NCBI GenBank assembly: GCA_016792585.1
Contig: JAEULB010000122.1
Location: 17,422-81,421, forward strand
Direction of reading: 5' to 3'
Length of the DNA stretch: 64,000 bases
Source: Rhodospirillaceae bacterium
Lineage (GTDB): Bacteria; Pseudomonadota; Alphaproteobacteria; SHVZ01
Of the stretch, positions 44,943-54,179 are shown piece after piece (the stretch's first letter is position 1; each line of letters opens with the position of its first letter). The position numbers and the translations under genes were made by a program. Under the pieces are notes generated by a model. It did no database searches. It was not told the DNA's origin and worked only from the letters and a program-made list of their open reading frames with translations.

Positions 44943-45275
44943 TCAGAGCATCTTCCCCTCGAACGGGTGACGGCCCTTCGGGTCGTCGACCTCCAGCACC
45001 CAGAGATCGGAATCGTATTTGATCTGGCGGGCGATATAGGCGTCCGCCTCGGCTTCCGGCACGAGGTTGCCGCCTAAGGCCGCCATCCATCCGGGCTCGC
45101 CGTCGGGGCCGGTCATCCGGGTCATCACCCGGCAGCCCTGGCCCGCGAGATAGAGCTTCACGACGACCGCGCCGCCGAGCGGATCGCCCTTCCTCACCAC
45201 CGTGGCGCCGATGCCGTCGACGGCGCAGCGCCGCACATGGGCGGCGATCCAGAGATCGGTGGTGAGCGTCGCCAC
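44943..45275 (-). CDS. DUF1491 family protein
   Basis: A 110-residue alphaproteobacterial protein. WIAAHVRR at the start, GDPLGGAVVVKLYL in the middle and a late DLWVLEVDD are the features of the DUF1491 family. Its function is unknown. It lies 14 bp downstream of the M20 peptidase gene on the same strand, so the two are probably co-transcribed. Confidence 0.85.
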   Translation of the reverse strand: MATLTTDLWIAAHVRRCAVDGIGATVVRKGDPLGGAVVVKLYLAGQGCRVMTRMTGPDGEPGWMAALGGNLVPEAEADAYIARQIKYDSDLWVLEVDDPKGRHPFEGKML

Positions 45276-45289
45276 TTACTCGCCCGCAC

Positions 45290-46438
45290 CTATTCCAAGG
45301 TCTCGAAGAGCCTGACCCACATCTTCGCGCGCGGCTCGAGCGAGGAGAAATAGATCTGCTCGTAGTCGGTATGTGCGCCCTTGCCGTCGGCGCCGAGGCC
45401 GTCGAGGGTCGGAACGCCCAAGGCCGCGGTGAAGTTGCCGTCGCTGCCACCGCCGGTCAGCTTCACGTCCTGGAGGTCGAGGCCGAACTCCGAGCAGACC
45501 TTCTTCGCGTGGTCGAACAGCGCCGTGATCTTGGCGTCCTTGGTGTAGGGCGGGCGGTTGAGGCCGCCGGTCACGGTCAGCTTCACGTCGGGGTCGACCG
45601 CCTTCAGGCCCAGGATCTTCGCGCACATCTCGTCGGCGGTCGCCTGGTCGGGCACGCGCATGTCGATCTCGGCCGAGCAGAACTGCGGAATCACGTTCAC
45701 GCCGGTGCCGCCGGTGACGAGCCCGACCGAGGTGGTGATCTGGCGCGTGTAGTCGGTCATCGCCTCCACCGCCAGGATCTGGCGCGCCATCTCCTTGATC
45801 GCGCTGCGGCCGTCCTCGTGGCGGGCACCGGCATGGGCGGGCCGGCCCTCGGTCTTCATCACGAAGCGGGCGACGCCCTTGCGGCTGGTGACGACCTTGC
45901 CGCCGTCGCGCGCCGGCTCGGTCACCAGCACGTACTTGGCGTTCCGCGCCTCCTTCTCGATCAGCGCGCGGCTGGTCGGGCTCCCGACCTCCTCCTCCGG
46001 CACGAACAGGAAGCGGATCGGGAGCTTGGTCTTCTGGCCCATCCGGATCAGGTGGCGATAGGCGTAGTAGGCGAGATAGGCGCCGGCCTTCATGTCGTAG
46101 ATGCCGGGACCGTAGACGACGTCGCCCTCGCGCTTGAACGGCAGCGTGTCCTTGATGAAGCCGATCGGATGCACGGTGTCGATGTGCGAGAGCACCAGGA
46201 TGCCGGGTCCGTCGCCGCCCCAGGGGCTCCTCGCCGTCAGGATGTCGCCGAAGCCGTCGCGGCCGGGAATCCGATCGGTCAGGCAGCCGACCTCCTTCAT
46301 CGTGCCTTCCACCTCGCTGACCATCCGGTTGACGGCGACGGCATCGTGCGAGGGCGACTCGATCTCGATCCAGCGCTGGACGCCGGCCAGGATCTCCTCG
46401 CCGTCGATCTTCGGCTGGTTGGTCAGGCTTTCGGCCAT
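45290..46438 (-). CDS. M20 family metallopeptidase (carboxypeptidase G2-like)
   Basis: A 382-residue zinc peptidase. The start is set at 46438 after AAGGA; the frame further up lacks homology. Zinc-site motifs are LVLSHIDTVHP, YGPGIYDMKAG, PEEEVGS and a late His near the C-terminus. GARHEDGRSAI marks the dimerisation domain of the M20 glutamate-carboxypeptidase branch. No signal peptide is seen. It diverges from the acyl-CoA ligase gene. Confidence 0.92.
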   Translation of the reverse strand: MAESLTNQPKIDGEEILAGVQRWIEIESPSHDAVAVNRMVSEVEGTMKEVGCLTDRIPGRDGFGDILTARSPWGGDGPGILVLSHIDTVHPIGFIKDTLPFKREGDVVYGPGIYDMKAGAYLAYYAYRHLIRMGQKTKLPIRFLFVPEEEVGSPTSRALIEKEARNAKYVLVTEPARDGGKVVTSRKGVARFVMKTEGRPAHAGARHEDGRSAIKEMARQILAVEAMTDYTRQITTSVGLVTGGTGVNVIPQFCSAEIDMRVPDQATADEMCAKILGLKAVDPDVKLTVTGGLNRPPYTKDAKITALFDHAKKVCSEFGLDLQDVKLTGGGSDGNFTAALGVPTLDGLGADGKGAHTDYEQIYFSSLEPRAKMWVRLFETLE

Positions 46439-46532
46439 GTCGGCAAATCCTTGGAATGCGGAAAGGCGGTGATTTAGGCTCGGATCGGCAACCGGGGTCA
46501 ACCCGGTGCCGAGCACTTCAAGGGAGACGCCC

Positions 46533-48167
46533 ATGCGTGGCCGGATGATGGATTGGCCGCTGCTGATCTCAAGCCTGATCGAGCATGCAGCACAGAACCA
46601 TGCGGATGCGGAGATCGTCTCCCGCTCGGTCGAGGGGCCGATGCACCGCACGACATATGCCGAGGTCAATCGCCGGTCGAAGCAGCTGGCCAAGGCGCTC
46701 GGCAAGCTCGACGTCGGCTTCGGCGACCGGGTCGCGACGCTCGCCTGGAACGGCTACCGCCATGTCGAGCTCTACTACGCGATCTCCGGCATCGGCTCGG
46801 TCTGCCACACGGTCAATCCGCGGCTCTTCGTCGACCAGCTGATCTACATCTTCAATCACGCGGCGGACAAGGTCCTGTTCTTCGACCTGACCTTCCTGCC
46901 GCTGGTCGAGAAGCTGGCGGCGCAGATGAAGACCGTCCGGCACTTCGTGCTGATGACCGACCGCGCGCATATGCCAGCGTCCAGCCCGCTCAAGCTCCTC
47001 TGCTACGAGGAGCTGCTGGCGGCCGAGGACGACGATCTGCACTGGCCGCGCTTCGACGAGCTGACGGCATCGTCCCTCTGCTACACCTCGGGCACCACCG
47101 GCAATCCGAAGGGCGCGCTCTACACGCACCGTTCGACGGTCATCCACGCGCTCACCTGCTGCGCCACCGACGTCTTCAGCATGTCGGCCGAGGATTCGGT
47201 CTGCCCGATCGTGCCGATGTTCCACGTCAACGGCTGGGCCGTGCCCTATGCCGCGGCGATGAGCGGCACGCGCCTGGTGATGCCCGGCCCGGCGCTCGAC
47301 GGCGCCAGCGTCGCCAAGCTGTTCAACGACGAAGGCGTCACCTTCTCGCTGGGCGTTCCGACCGTGTGGCTCGGCCTGATCAAGCACATGGACGAGACCG
47401 GCGGCAAGTTCCGCACCTTCAAGCGCATGCTGGTGGGCGGTTCGGCGATCGCGCCGTCGCTGGTCGAGGCCTTCCAGAAGAGATACGGCGTCAACGTGCG
47501 GCACGGCTGGGGCATGAGCGAGCTGAGCCCGGTCGGCACCACCGGCACGCTCAAGCGCAAGCACATGGGGCTTTCGGAGGACGAGAAGATCCAGGTGCAG
47601 CTGAAGCAGGGCCGCGCGCTCTACGGCGTCGAGATGAAGATCGTCGATGCCGAAGGCAAGCGCCTGCCGCATGACGGCAAGGCGCAGGGCGAGCTCCTGG
47701 TGCGCGGTCCCGGCGTGGTCTCGGGCTATTTCAACGACGAGGAGGCGAGCCGGGCTGCGCTCGACGAGGAGGGCTGGTTCCGTACCGGCGACGTCGGCAC
47801 CATCGACACCGACGGCTACCTGCAGATCACCGACCGCCGGAAGGACGTGATCAAGTCCGGCGGCGAGTGGATCAGCTCAATCGACATCGAGAACATGGCG
47901 ATCGGCCACCCCGACATCCAGGAGGCCGCGGTCATCGGCCTGCCGCATCAGAAATGGGGCGAGCGTCCGCTGCTGATCGCGGTGCCGAAGGAGGGAAAGA
48001 CCCCGACCAAGGAGGCCGTGACCCAGTTCATCGCCGGCAAGGTCGAGAAGTGGATGGTTCCCGACGACGTGGTCTTCGTGAAGGAGCTGCCGCACACCGC
48101 GACCGGCAAGCTGCTCAAGATCAAGCTTCGCGAGGACTTCAAGAACCACAGGCTGCCCGGCACCTGA
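46533..48167 (+). CDS. acyl-CoA synthetase (AMP-forming, FadD-like)
   Basis: A 544-residue ANL enzyme. The start is set at 46533 because AAGGGAGA lies 7 bases upstream. The AMP/P-loop motif is [44 protein letters not shown] and the catalytic Lys in [10 protein letters not shown] complete it. It is of the medium/long-chain fatty acyl-CoA ligase type (AlkK-like). An 83-bp gap separates it from the 3-hydroxyacyl-CoA dehydrogenase-like gene, so the two may act on one carboxylate. Confidence 0.93.
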   Translation: MRGRMMDWPLLISSLIEHAAQNHADAEIVSRSVEGPMHRTTYAEVNRRSKQLAKALGKLDVGFGDRVATLAWNGYRHVELYYAISGIGSVCHTVNPRLFVDQLIYIFNHAADKVLFFDLTFLPLVEKLAAQMKTVRHFVLMTDRAHMPASSPLKLLCYEELLAAEDDDLHWPRFDELTASSLCYTSGTTGNPKGALYTHRSTVIHALTCCATDVFSMSAEDSVCPIVPMFHVNGWAVPYAAAMSGTRLVMPGPALDGASVAKLFNDEGVTFSLGVPTVWLGLIKHMDETGGKFRTFKRMLVGGSAIAPSLVEAFQKRYGVNVRHGWGMSELSPVGTTGTLKRKHMGLSEDEKIQVQLKQGRALYGVEMKIVDAEGKRLPHDGKAQGELLVRGPGVVSGYFNDEEASRAALDEEGWFRTGDVGTIDTDGYLQITDRRKDVIKSGGEWISSIDIENMAIGHPDIQEAAVIGLPHQKWGERPLLIAVPKEGKTPTKEAVTQFIAGKVEKWMVPDDVVFVKELPHTATGKLLKIKLREDFKNHRLPGT

Positions 48168-48250
48168 TCCCTTCCACGACGGACGAGTTCGCCTTGCGCG
48201 CGGCCTAGGTCTCGGCCTGAATCCGGCGTCCGCCCTTCAGAGGTCTACCT

Positions 48251-49201
48251 ATGCCCCTTCCCGCCTTCGGTTCGGTCAAGCGCATCGGCGTGATCGGCGC
48301 CGGCACAATCGGCGCCTCGTGGTCCGCCTATTTCCTCAGCCGCGGCTACGAGGTCCAGGCCCAGGACCCGAACCCGAAGGGCGAGGAGTTCCTCAAGGGC
48401 TTCATCGAGCGCGCCTGGCCGGCGCTCGAGAAGCTCGGCCTTGCTCCAGGCGCTTCGCCGAGCCGCATCACCTTCACGCACGACCCGAAGAAGGCGGTCG
48501 AGGGCGTCGACTTCGTCCAGGAGCAGGCGCCCGAGCGGCTCGACCTGAAGCAGGATCTGCTGGCGCAGATCGACGCGGCGCTTCCGGCCGATCGCGTCAT
48601 CTCGTCCTCGACCTCCTCGCTGATGCCGTCGGCGATGGGCGCCAGGCTCAAGCACAAGGAACGGCTGATCGTCGGGCATCCGTTCAACCCGCCGCACCTG
48701 ATTCCGCTGGTCGAGGTCGCCGGCGGACCGAACGCCTCGGCCGAAGTCGTCGACTGGTCGGTCGGCTTCTATCGCCACATCGGCAAGGTCGCGATCAAGC
48801 TCAACAAGGAAATCCCCGGTCACGTCTCCAACCGCCTGCAGATGGCGATCTTCCGGGAAGCGCTCCACCTGGTGCTGGAAGGCGTGGTCTCGGTCGAGGA
48901 CGTCGACTCTGCCATCTCCGACGGACCGGGACTGCGCTGGGCGATCATGGGACCGATGCAAACCTTCGCGCTCGCCGGCGGCGAAGGCGGCATGCCGCAC
49001 TTCGTCGACCATCTGGGCGGCATGATCCGGGGCCTGTTCAAGGAACTCGGCACCCCGGACTTCGATCAGGCGACGATCAAGAAGCTGCTGCCGGAGGTCG
49101 AGAAGGCGGTGAAGGGCCGGCCGGTCCGCGAGCGCGCCGCGGCGCGCGACAAGGCGCTGATCGGCATCCTCACCGCGCTCAAGGAAGCAAGGAAGTCCTG
49201 A
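48251..49201 (+). CDS. 3-hydroxyacyl-CoA dehydrogenase NAD-binding family protein
   Basis: A 316-residue two-domain dehydrogenase. GAGTIG lies at 16-21 with an acidic residue after strand 2 (QAQDPNP), and the catalytic His143 is in VGHPFNPPHLIPLVE. The length and HPFNPPHL match L-carnitine 3-dehydrogenase, L-gulonate dehydrogenase (lambda-crystallin) and short-chain HAD relatives. It ends 1 bp before the amidase ATG. Carnitine-like or 3-hydroxy acid oxidation is possible; no carnitine-specific neighbour proves it. Confidence 0.88.
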   Translation: MPLPAFGSVKRIGVIGAGTIGASWSAYFLSRGYEVQAQDPNPKGEEFLKGFIERAWPALEKLGLAPGASPSRITFTHDPKKAVEGVDFVQEQAPERLDLKQDLLAQIDAALPADRVISSSTSSLMPSAMGARLKHKERLIVGHPFNPPHLIPLVEVAGGPNASAEVVDWSVGFYRHIGKVAIKLNKEIPGHVSNRLQMAIFREALHLVLEGVVSVEDVDSAISDGPGLRWAIMGPMQTFALAGGEGGMPHFVDHLGGMIRGLFKELGTPDFDQATIKKLLPEVEKAVKGRPVRERAAARDKALIGILTALKEARKS

Positions 49202-49202
49202 C

Positions 49203-50120
49203 ATGGCCGCACCGATCCTGCTCTCCCGCGAGACCGTCACCTACAAGGTCGACAAGACCGAAACGCCCAGGCTGGAAGTGGCGCCGGGCACCGAGCTGAT
49301 GATCGAGACGCACGACGCCCGCGCCGGCCGCCTCAAGCGGCCCGAGCAGGTGATGGAGACCGCGCCCGACTTCCGCGACAAGTATCCGAAGAGCAATCCC
49401 GCGACCGGACCGGTCAAAGTCATCGGCGCCGAGCCCGGCGACGCGCTGGTCGTCGACGTGCTGGGAATCTCGCTCGACGATTACGGCTTCCTGCTGGTGA
49501 AGCCCGATTTCGGCCTGGTGCGAAACCTGGTCAACGATCCGATCGCCAAGATCCTTCCGGTGAAGGACGGCGTGATCCATTTCGACAACCTGCGCTTTCC
49601 GGTGCGTCCGATGATCGGCGTGATGGCGACCGCGCCGGCGGGCGAGCCGATCGGCACCGCCTATTGCGGCAAGCATGGCGGCAACATGGACAACAACGCG
49701 ATCGCCGTCGGCGCCCGCGTCCACCTGCCGGTGCGGGTGCCGGGCGCGCTCTTCTACATCGGCGACGTGCATGCATCGATGGGCGACGGCGAGGTCAGCG
49801 GCACCGGCGTCGAGATCGGTGCCCGCGTCCATGTCCGCATCGGCCTCGAGAAGGGCAAGGCCCGCGACTGGCCGTGGCTGGAGACCCCGGACCTTCTGAT
49901 CCAGACCGCCTCTGCCAAGACCTACGAGGAAGCCTCCGAGATCGCGGTCATGGAGATGATGAAGCACCTGGAGGAGCGGCTCGGCCTCAAGCCCACGGAT
50001 GCCTTCATGCTGGTCTCGGCCGTCGGCCACGTCCGGGTGAACCAGGCGTGCCGGTCGCCGATCGACGTCAGCGTCCGCTGCGAGATGCCGAAGCTGAATG
50101 CAGGTTTGACCGCGATCTAG
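49203..50120 (+). CDS. acetamidase/formamidase family protein
   Basis: A 305-residue metal-dependent amidase of the FmdA/AmdA family, which hydrolyses short amides to acid plus ammonia. Family features are IETHDARAG near the N-terminus, GDALVVDVLGI, CGKHGGNMDNN and GDVHASMGDGEVSGTGVEI. No signal peptide is seen. It lies 1 bp after the dehydrogenase gene and upstream of a binding-protein gene, so the imported solute may be an amide (inference). Confidence 0.92.
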   Translation: MAAPILLSRETVTYKVDKTETPRLEVAPGTELMIETHDARAGRLKRPEQVMETAPDFRDKYPKSNPATGPVKVIGAEPGDALVVDVLGISLDDYGFLLVKPDFGLVRNLVNDPIAKILPVKDGVIHFDNLRFPVRPMIGVMATAPAGEPIGTAYCGKHGGNMDNNAIAVGARVHLPVRVPGALFYIGDVHASMGDGEVSGTGVEIGARVHVRIGLEKGKARDWPWLETPDLLIQTASAKTYEEASEIAVMEMMKHLEERLGLKPTDAFMLVSAVGHVRVNQACRSPIDVSVRCEMPKLNAGLTAI

Positions 50121-50170
50121 TCCTGCCGGTCATTTATCATCGGAAAACGGGCTCCAGCGAAAGGCCGCTT

Positions 50171-50189
50171 GGACGGAGGTCGGCCGTCC
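50171..50189 (+). other. leader hairpin upstream of a binding-protein gene
   Basis: GGACGG (50171-50176) pairs with CCGTCC (50184-50189) around 7 bases, 40 bp before the ATG at 50229. It could end the amidase transcript weakly or serve as a leader structure. No T tract follows. Confidence 0.3.
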
Positions 50190-50228
50190 ACTAGAGTATT
50201 CCAATCGGAAACTCAAGGGATCCAGAGA

Positions 50229-51836
50229 ATGACCTTTTCCTCTCGTGCCGGCCTGAAGGCGCTCGGCGCCGCAGCCGCCCTCGCCTTCCTGCTCGCCTCG
50301 CCCGCCCAGGCCCAGTCGACGCTCAAGATCGTCGCCCAGGCCGACCTCAAGATCATCGATCCGATCGTGACGACGGCCGACGTCACCGCGGCCCATGCCT
50401 ACAACATCTACGACGTGCTGTTCGCCGAGAACGAGAAATTCGGCCCGGCCCCGCAGATGGCGGAGAGCTGGTCGAAGAGCGCCGACGGCCTGACCTGGTC
50501 GTTCAAGCTGCGCTCGGGCCTCAAGTGGCATGACGGCACCGCCGTGACGGCGAAGGACGTGGTGCCCTCGCTGAAGCGCTGGGGCGTCAAGATCATCGGC
50601 GCCCAGATCATGTTCTCGAAGATCGCCGACATCGTGGCGACCGGTGCCGACACCTTCGACATCAAGTTCAAGGAGCCCTTCGGCCCGGTGCTCGAGGTGC
50701 TGTCGAACTCCGGCAACCCGGCCTTCATCATGCGCGAGAAGGAAGCCGCGACCGACCCCAACACCGCCATCACCGAGACCATCGGCTCCGGCCCGTTCAC
50801 CTTCGTCAAGGAGGAGTGGGTTCCGGGCAGCAAGGTCGTCTACAAGAAGAACGCCGCCTACGTCCCGCGCAGCGACAAGCCGGACGGCTACGGCGGCGCC
50901 AAGCTCGTCAAGATCGACCGTCTCGAGTGGATGTACATCCCCGATCCGGCGACCGGCGTCCAGGCGCTGGGCACCGGCGAGGTCGACGTCATGGAGTACT
51001 TCCCGGCCGACCTCGAGCGGCTGGTGAAGTCGAATCCGCAGGTCGAGACGCGGGTCATCAACAAGCTCGGCAACCAGCTCGTCTGGCGCGCCAACCACCT
51101 GATCCCGCCCTTCAACAACCCGAAGGTCCGCCAGGTCCTGCTCTACGCGCTCGACCAGAAGGCCTTCCTCGACGTGGTCGCCGGCCCGCCCGAGCTGCAG
51201 AAGACCTGCTGGTCGCCCTACGTCTGCGGCTCGCCGCTCGAAACCAATGCCGGACTCGGCGACTGGACGACGCTCGCGCCCGCGGCGAAGAAGGAGAAGG
51301 CGAAGCAGCTCCTCAAGGAGTCCGGCTACAAGGACGAGCCGATCGTCATCCTTTCGGCCTCGGACAACAAGATCGTCGGCGAGATGGCGCTGCTGACCGA
51401 CCAGGCGCTCAAGGAGGTCGGCTTCAAGACCGACCTTCAGACAATGGACTGGAGCACGATCCTCACCCGGCGCCAGAATCGCGAGGCGCCTTCGGCGACC
51501 AACCGCGCCGCGTGGAACGTGCTGTTCTCCTACGCGCCCGGCAACTTCATGGGCAACCCGCTGACCAACACCACCGCGCCGACGCCCTGCGACGGCAAGA
51601 ACTGGTTCGGCTGGCCCTGCGACGAGCAGCTCGAGAAGATCCGTCTCGAGTTCCTGTCGATCAGCTCGGATGCCCAGCGCAAGGACTGGATCGACCGCTT
51701 CCAGAAGCGCTTCTACGAGGTCGTTCCCTACATCCCGATGGGTCAGTATCTGGCGAAGATCGGCTATCGCAAGAACGTCACCGGGATCCTCGACCTGCCG
51801 CGCATGGTCTACTGGAACCTCGAGAAGAAGTCGTAA
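50229..51836 (+). CDS. peptide-type ABC transporter substrate-binding protein (SBP_bac_5)
   Basis: A 535-residue periplasmic protein. The start is set at 50229, directly before the signal peptide (cleavage after AQA at residue 28, before QSTLKIV). LRSGLKWHDG is the family segment. It shares the C-terminal CDGKNWFGWPCD cysteine pair and the VYWNLEKKS end with the proteins at 1-528 and 10105-11682. No permease or ATPase gene is adjacent. A strong terminator follows. Confidence 0.93.
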   Translation: MTFSSRAGLKALGAAAALAFLLASPAQAQSTLKIVAQADLKIIDPIVTTADVTAAHAYNIYDVLFAENEKFGPAPQMAESWSKSADGLTWSFKLRSGLKWHDGTAVTAKDVVPSLKRWGVKIIGAQIMFSKIADIVATGADTFDIKFKEPFGPVLEVLSNSGNPAFIMREKEAATDPNTAITETIGSGPFTFVKEEWVPGSKVVYKKNAAYVPRSDKPDGYGGAKLVKIDRLEWMYIPDPATGVQALGTGEVDVMEYFPADLERLVKSNPQVETRVINKLGNQLVWRANHLIPPFNNPKVRQVLLYALDQKAFLDVVAGPPELQKTCWSPYVCGSPLETNAGLGDWTTLAPAAKKEKAKQLLKESGYKDEPIVILSASDNKIVGEMALLTDQALKEVGFKTDLQTMDWSTILTRRQNREAPSATNRAAWNVLFSYAPGNFMGNPLTNTTAPTPCDGKNWFGWPCDEQLEKIRLEFLSISSDAQRKDWIDRFQKRFYEVVPYIPMGQYLAKIGYRKNVTGILDLPRMVYWNLEKKS

Positions 51837-51857
51837 GGCTTCCACTCGGACGACGAG

Positions 51858-51888
51858 ACGGGCGCCTTCGGGCGCCCGTTTTCGTTTC
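51858..51888 (+). terminator. intrinsic terminator, probably bidirectional
   Basis: ACGGGCGCC (51858-51866), a TTCG tetraloop, then GGCGCCCGT (51871-51879), followed by TTTCGTTT. It is a textbook hairpin between the convergent binding-protein and SDR genes. It serves the plus strand best. Confidence 0.88.
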
Positions 51889-51891
51889 GGC

Positions 51892-52659
51892 TCAGACCGA
51901 GGTGACGAGGCCGCCGTCGACGGCGAGCAGGTGGCCGTTGACGTAGCTGCCGGCCTTCGATGCGAGAAACACCGCGGCACCGCCGAGCTCCTTCGGATCC
52001 GCCCAGCGCCCCATCGGCACGCGCTTCTCGATCCAGGACTTGAACTCGGGATTCTCGACCAGCGCGGTGTTCATGTCGGTGACGAAGAAGCCGGGCGCGA
52101 TCGCGTTGACGTTGATGCCTTTCGGCCCGAGCTCCGCCGCCATCGTGCGGGTCAGGCCCCAGAGGCCGCTCTTCGCCGCCGTGTAGCCGTGCACGGTTGG
52201 CCGCGCCAGCAGCGACATGATCGAGCCGATCATGATGATGCGGCCGTACCCGCGCGGGATCATGTGCTTCGCCGCCGCCTGCCCGAGCACGAAGGCCGAG
52301 GTCAGGTGCGTGTTCATCAGGTTGTGCCAGTCGGCCAGCTCCCATTCGATGAGAGGCTTCCGGTGCTGGTTGCCGGCGTTGCAGATCAGGATGTCGAGCT
52401 TGCCGTGGCGCTCGACGATCGCCGGGATCGCCTTCTTGCAAGCCTCCGCGTCGGTCACGTCGAACGGCGCGGCCGAGGCCTTCAGGCCCTTCCCCTCCAG
52501 CCGCTTGACCTCGGCATTGAGCGTGTCGGCGCTGCGGGCGTTGAGGACGACGGTCGCCCCGGCCTCCGCCATGGCCTCGGCCATGGCGAGACCGAGGCCT
52601 TTCGACGCGCCGGTCACCAGGGCCACCTGGCCCGCAAGCGAGAACAGGTCCTGGCCCAT
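51892..52659 (-). CDS. SDR family oxidoreductase
   Basis: A 255-residue classical SDR. The start is set at 52659 after a GGGGGGAAG site. It has TGASKGLG (16-23), NAG (94-96), catalytic Ser146, Tyr159 and Lys163, and APGFFVTDMN. It is closest in style to gluconate 5-dehydrogenase and 3-oxoacyl-reductase-like SDRs. It diverges from the pentapeptide-repeat gene and converges with the binding-protein gene across the terminator. Confidence 0.92.
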   Translation of the reverse strand: MGQDLFSLAGQVALVTGASKGLGLAMAEAMAEAGATVVLNARSADTLNAEVKRLEGKGLKASAAPFDVTDAEACKKAIPAIVERHGKLDILICNAGNQHRKPLIEWELADWHNLMNTHLTSAFVLGQAAAKHMIPRGYGRIIMIGSIMSLLARPTVHGYTAAKSGLWGLTRTMAAELGPKGINVNAIAPGFFVTDMNTALVENPEFKSWIEKRVPMGRWADPKELGGAAVFLASKAGSYVNGHLLAVDGGLVTSV

Positions 52660-52944
52660 ATGCTTCCCCCCGAACGGCGTCCGGCGCGAGTGTGCCGGGA
52701 CCGCTCCCGGGGGCCAAGCCCCGGCCCTAGCTGGCGAAACGCCAGATAAACGGCCAGAGACCCCGTTCTCGCGCCGAGGGCTGGAATATGCCAAACTCTT
52801 TCGTTGCTTCCGGCGGCCCCTAGGACCCCGTCGCGGGGCAACATCTTCGTTCGGTTTCATTTTACGTTTATTCTACGGAACGGGGTCGGGGGATGTCGGC
52901 GTCGCGGTGAGGCCCGCGGGGTCGGAGAGGACGGGGGAGTAGTG
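52660..52944. promoter_or_regulatory. divergent intergenic region upstream of the pentapeptide/cyclase-like pair
   Basis: This is the largest gap in the window (285 bp). It contains an exact inverted repeat CTGGCG-AAA-CGCCAG at 52731-52745 and a second GC dyad, CCCCG-TCG-CGGGG, near 52825-52840. A locally AT-richer stretch lies near 52850-52878, which is the best place for a plus-strand promoter. A GGGGGAG ribosome site lies at 52933-52939. No gene-like frame is convincing. Confidence 0.4.
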
Positions 52945-54168
52945 ATGTCGGCGAGCGAGACGCCGGAACGTCCACGCGTGACACACACGCAGCTGCGCGA
53001 CGTTCTGGATGCTCATCTCAAGTACATCCTGAGCAAGCCGGGCGGTCGCCGGGCGGTGCTGCAGTTCCATGACCTGAGCGGCCTCATCATGTCCGGCAGC
53101 AACCTCAAGGGCGCGGACTTCACTGGCGCGTCGCTGGTCGGCGCCGACCTGTCCCAGTGCAACCTCGACGAAGCGATCTTCTTCGCCGCGGATCTTACCG
53201 AGGCGAACCTCGAATCCACTCGGCTGGTCGCGGCCGACCTCCGCGGCTGCCGGATGCGCGGCGCCGTGCTGGTCCGCGCCAACCTGCATCGCGCCGACCT
53301 CCGCGAAGGATCGATCACCAAGCGGGTCAAGGGCGGCAACCTCTCGCGGATGGCGGCGGACCTCGGCGCCTGCGACCTGACCGGCGCCGACGTCAGCGAG
53401 GCCTATGCGGCGCAGACCGACTTCACCGACGCGATCATGGTCGGCTGCCAGCTCTCCAAGACCGACCTCCGCAGCGCCAACCTCTCCGGCGTCAATCTGC
53501 AGGGCGCCAACCTGAACTCGGCCAATCTCCGCGGCGCCTCGCTCAAGGACGCGATCCTGACCGGCGCCAAGCTCGAGAATGCCGACCTCTCCGGCGCCAG
53601 CATGACCGGCACGCTGACCGACAAGCCGCAGGGCCGCACGGTGGCGCAGCTGCCGAAGCCGATCCCGGAGATGCTGAAGCTGCACGACCTCTGGGTCCGC
53701 ACCTCGGGCCGCGAGGGCGAGGTCTGCGACCTCTCCGACGTCGATCTCCGCGGCGGACCGGCGCTCGACGGCATGCACCTGACCGGCCTGGTCGCGCGCA
53801 ACACGGTCTTCTACGGCGTCTCGATGCGCGGCATCTCGCTCCAAGGCGCGCGACTGCAGGGTGCCGATCTCCGCGGCTGCCGGCTCGACGGCGCCGACCT
53901 GCGCGGCGCCAACCTGGCGGGCGCTCGCCTCAACTTCGCCGATCTTCGCGACGCCAACGCCTCGCCGCTGATCCTGCCCGGCAACCGGCTCTATCCCTCG
54001 GTCCTCGACAACGCCGTGCTGCGGCGCGCCGATCTTCGCGGTGCCAAGCTGACCAGCGCCCGCCTGACCGGCGCCGACCTGACCGAAGCGCAGCTCCACA
54101 ACACCGACTTCGAGGGGGCCGTGACCGACGGCGCCAAGATCCCGGCGATCAAGCGCCGCGCCGCTTGA
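52945..54168 (+). CDS. pentapeptide-repeat protein with two repeat blocks
   Basis: A 407-residue protein starting at 52945 after GGGGGAG. Residues 1-45 form a helical cap. Two right-handed beta-helix blocks of A(D/N)LxG-type repeats run at about 52-222 and 284-395, broken by a non-repeat segment at about 223-283 with a Pro-rich stretch (LPKPIPEMLKLHDLW). No signal peptide or membrane helix is seen. Such proteins act as binding scaffolds or DNA mimics. The next gene, 11 bp on, encodes a degenerate cyclase-like protein, so the two are probably partners (inference). Confidence 0.93.
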   Translation: MSASETPERPRVTHTQLRDVLDAHLKYILSKPGGRRAVLQFHDLSGLIMSGSNLKGADFTGASLVGADLSQCNLDEAIFFAADLTEANLESTRLVAADLRGCRMRGAVLVRANLHRADLREGSITKRVKGGNLSRMAADLGACDLTGADVSEAYAAQTDFTDAIMVGCQLSKTDLRSANLSGVNLQGANLNSANLRGASLKDAILTGAKLENADLSGASMTGTLTDKPQGRTVAQLPKPIPEMLKLHDLWVRTSGREGEVCDLSDVDLRGGPALDGMHLTGLVARNTVFYGVSMRGISLQGARLQGADLRGCRLDGADLRGANLAGARLNFADLRDANASPLILPGNRLYPSVLDNAVLRRADLRGAKLTSARLTGADLTEAQLHNTDFEGAVTDGAKIPAIKRRAA

Positions 54169-54179
54169 TGGTGCCTTAG

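Noticed and set aside
52945..54168. Fluoroquinolone-resistance (Qnr-like) protein
   Set aside because: The repeat blocks are interrupted by a 60-residue non-repeat segment and the protein is twice the Qnr length; linkage to a cyclase-like gene suggests another role.
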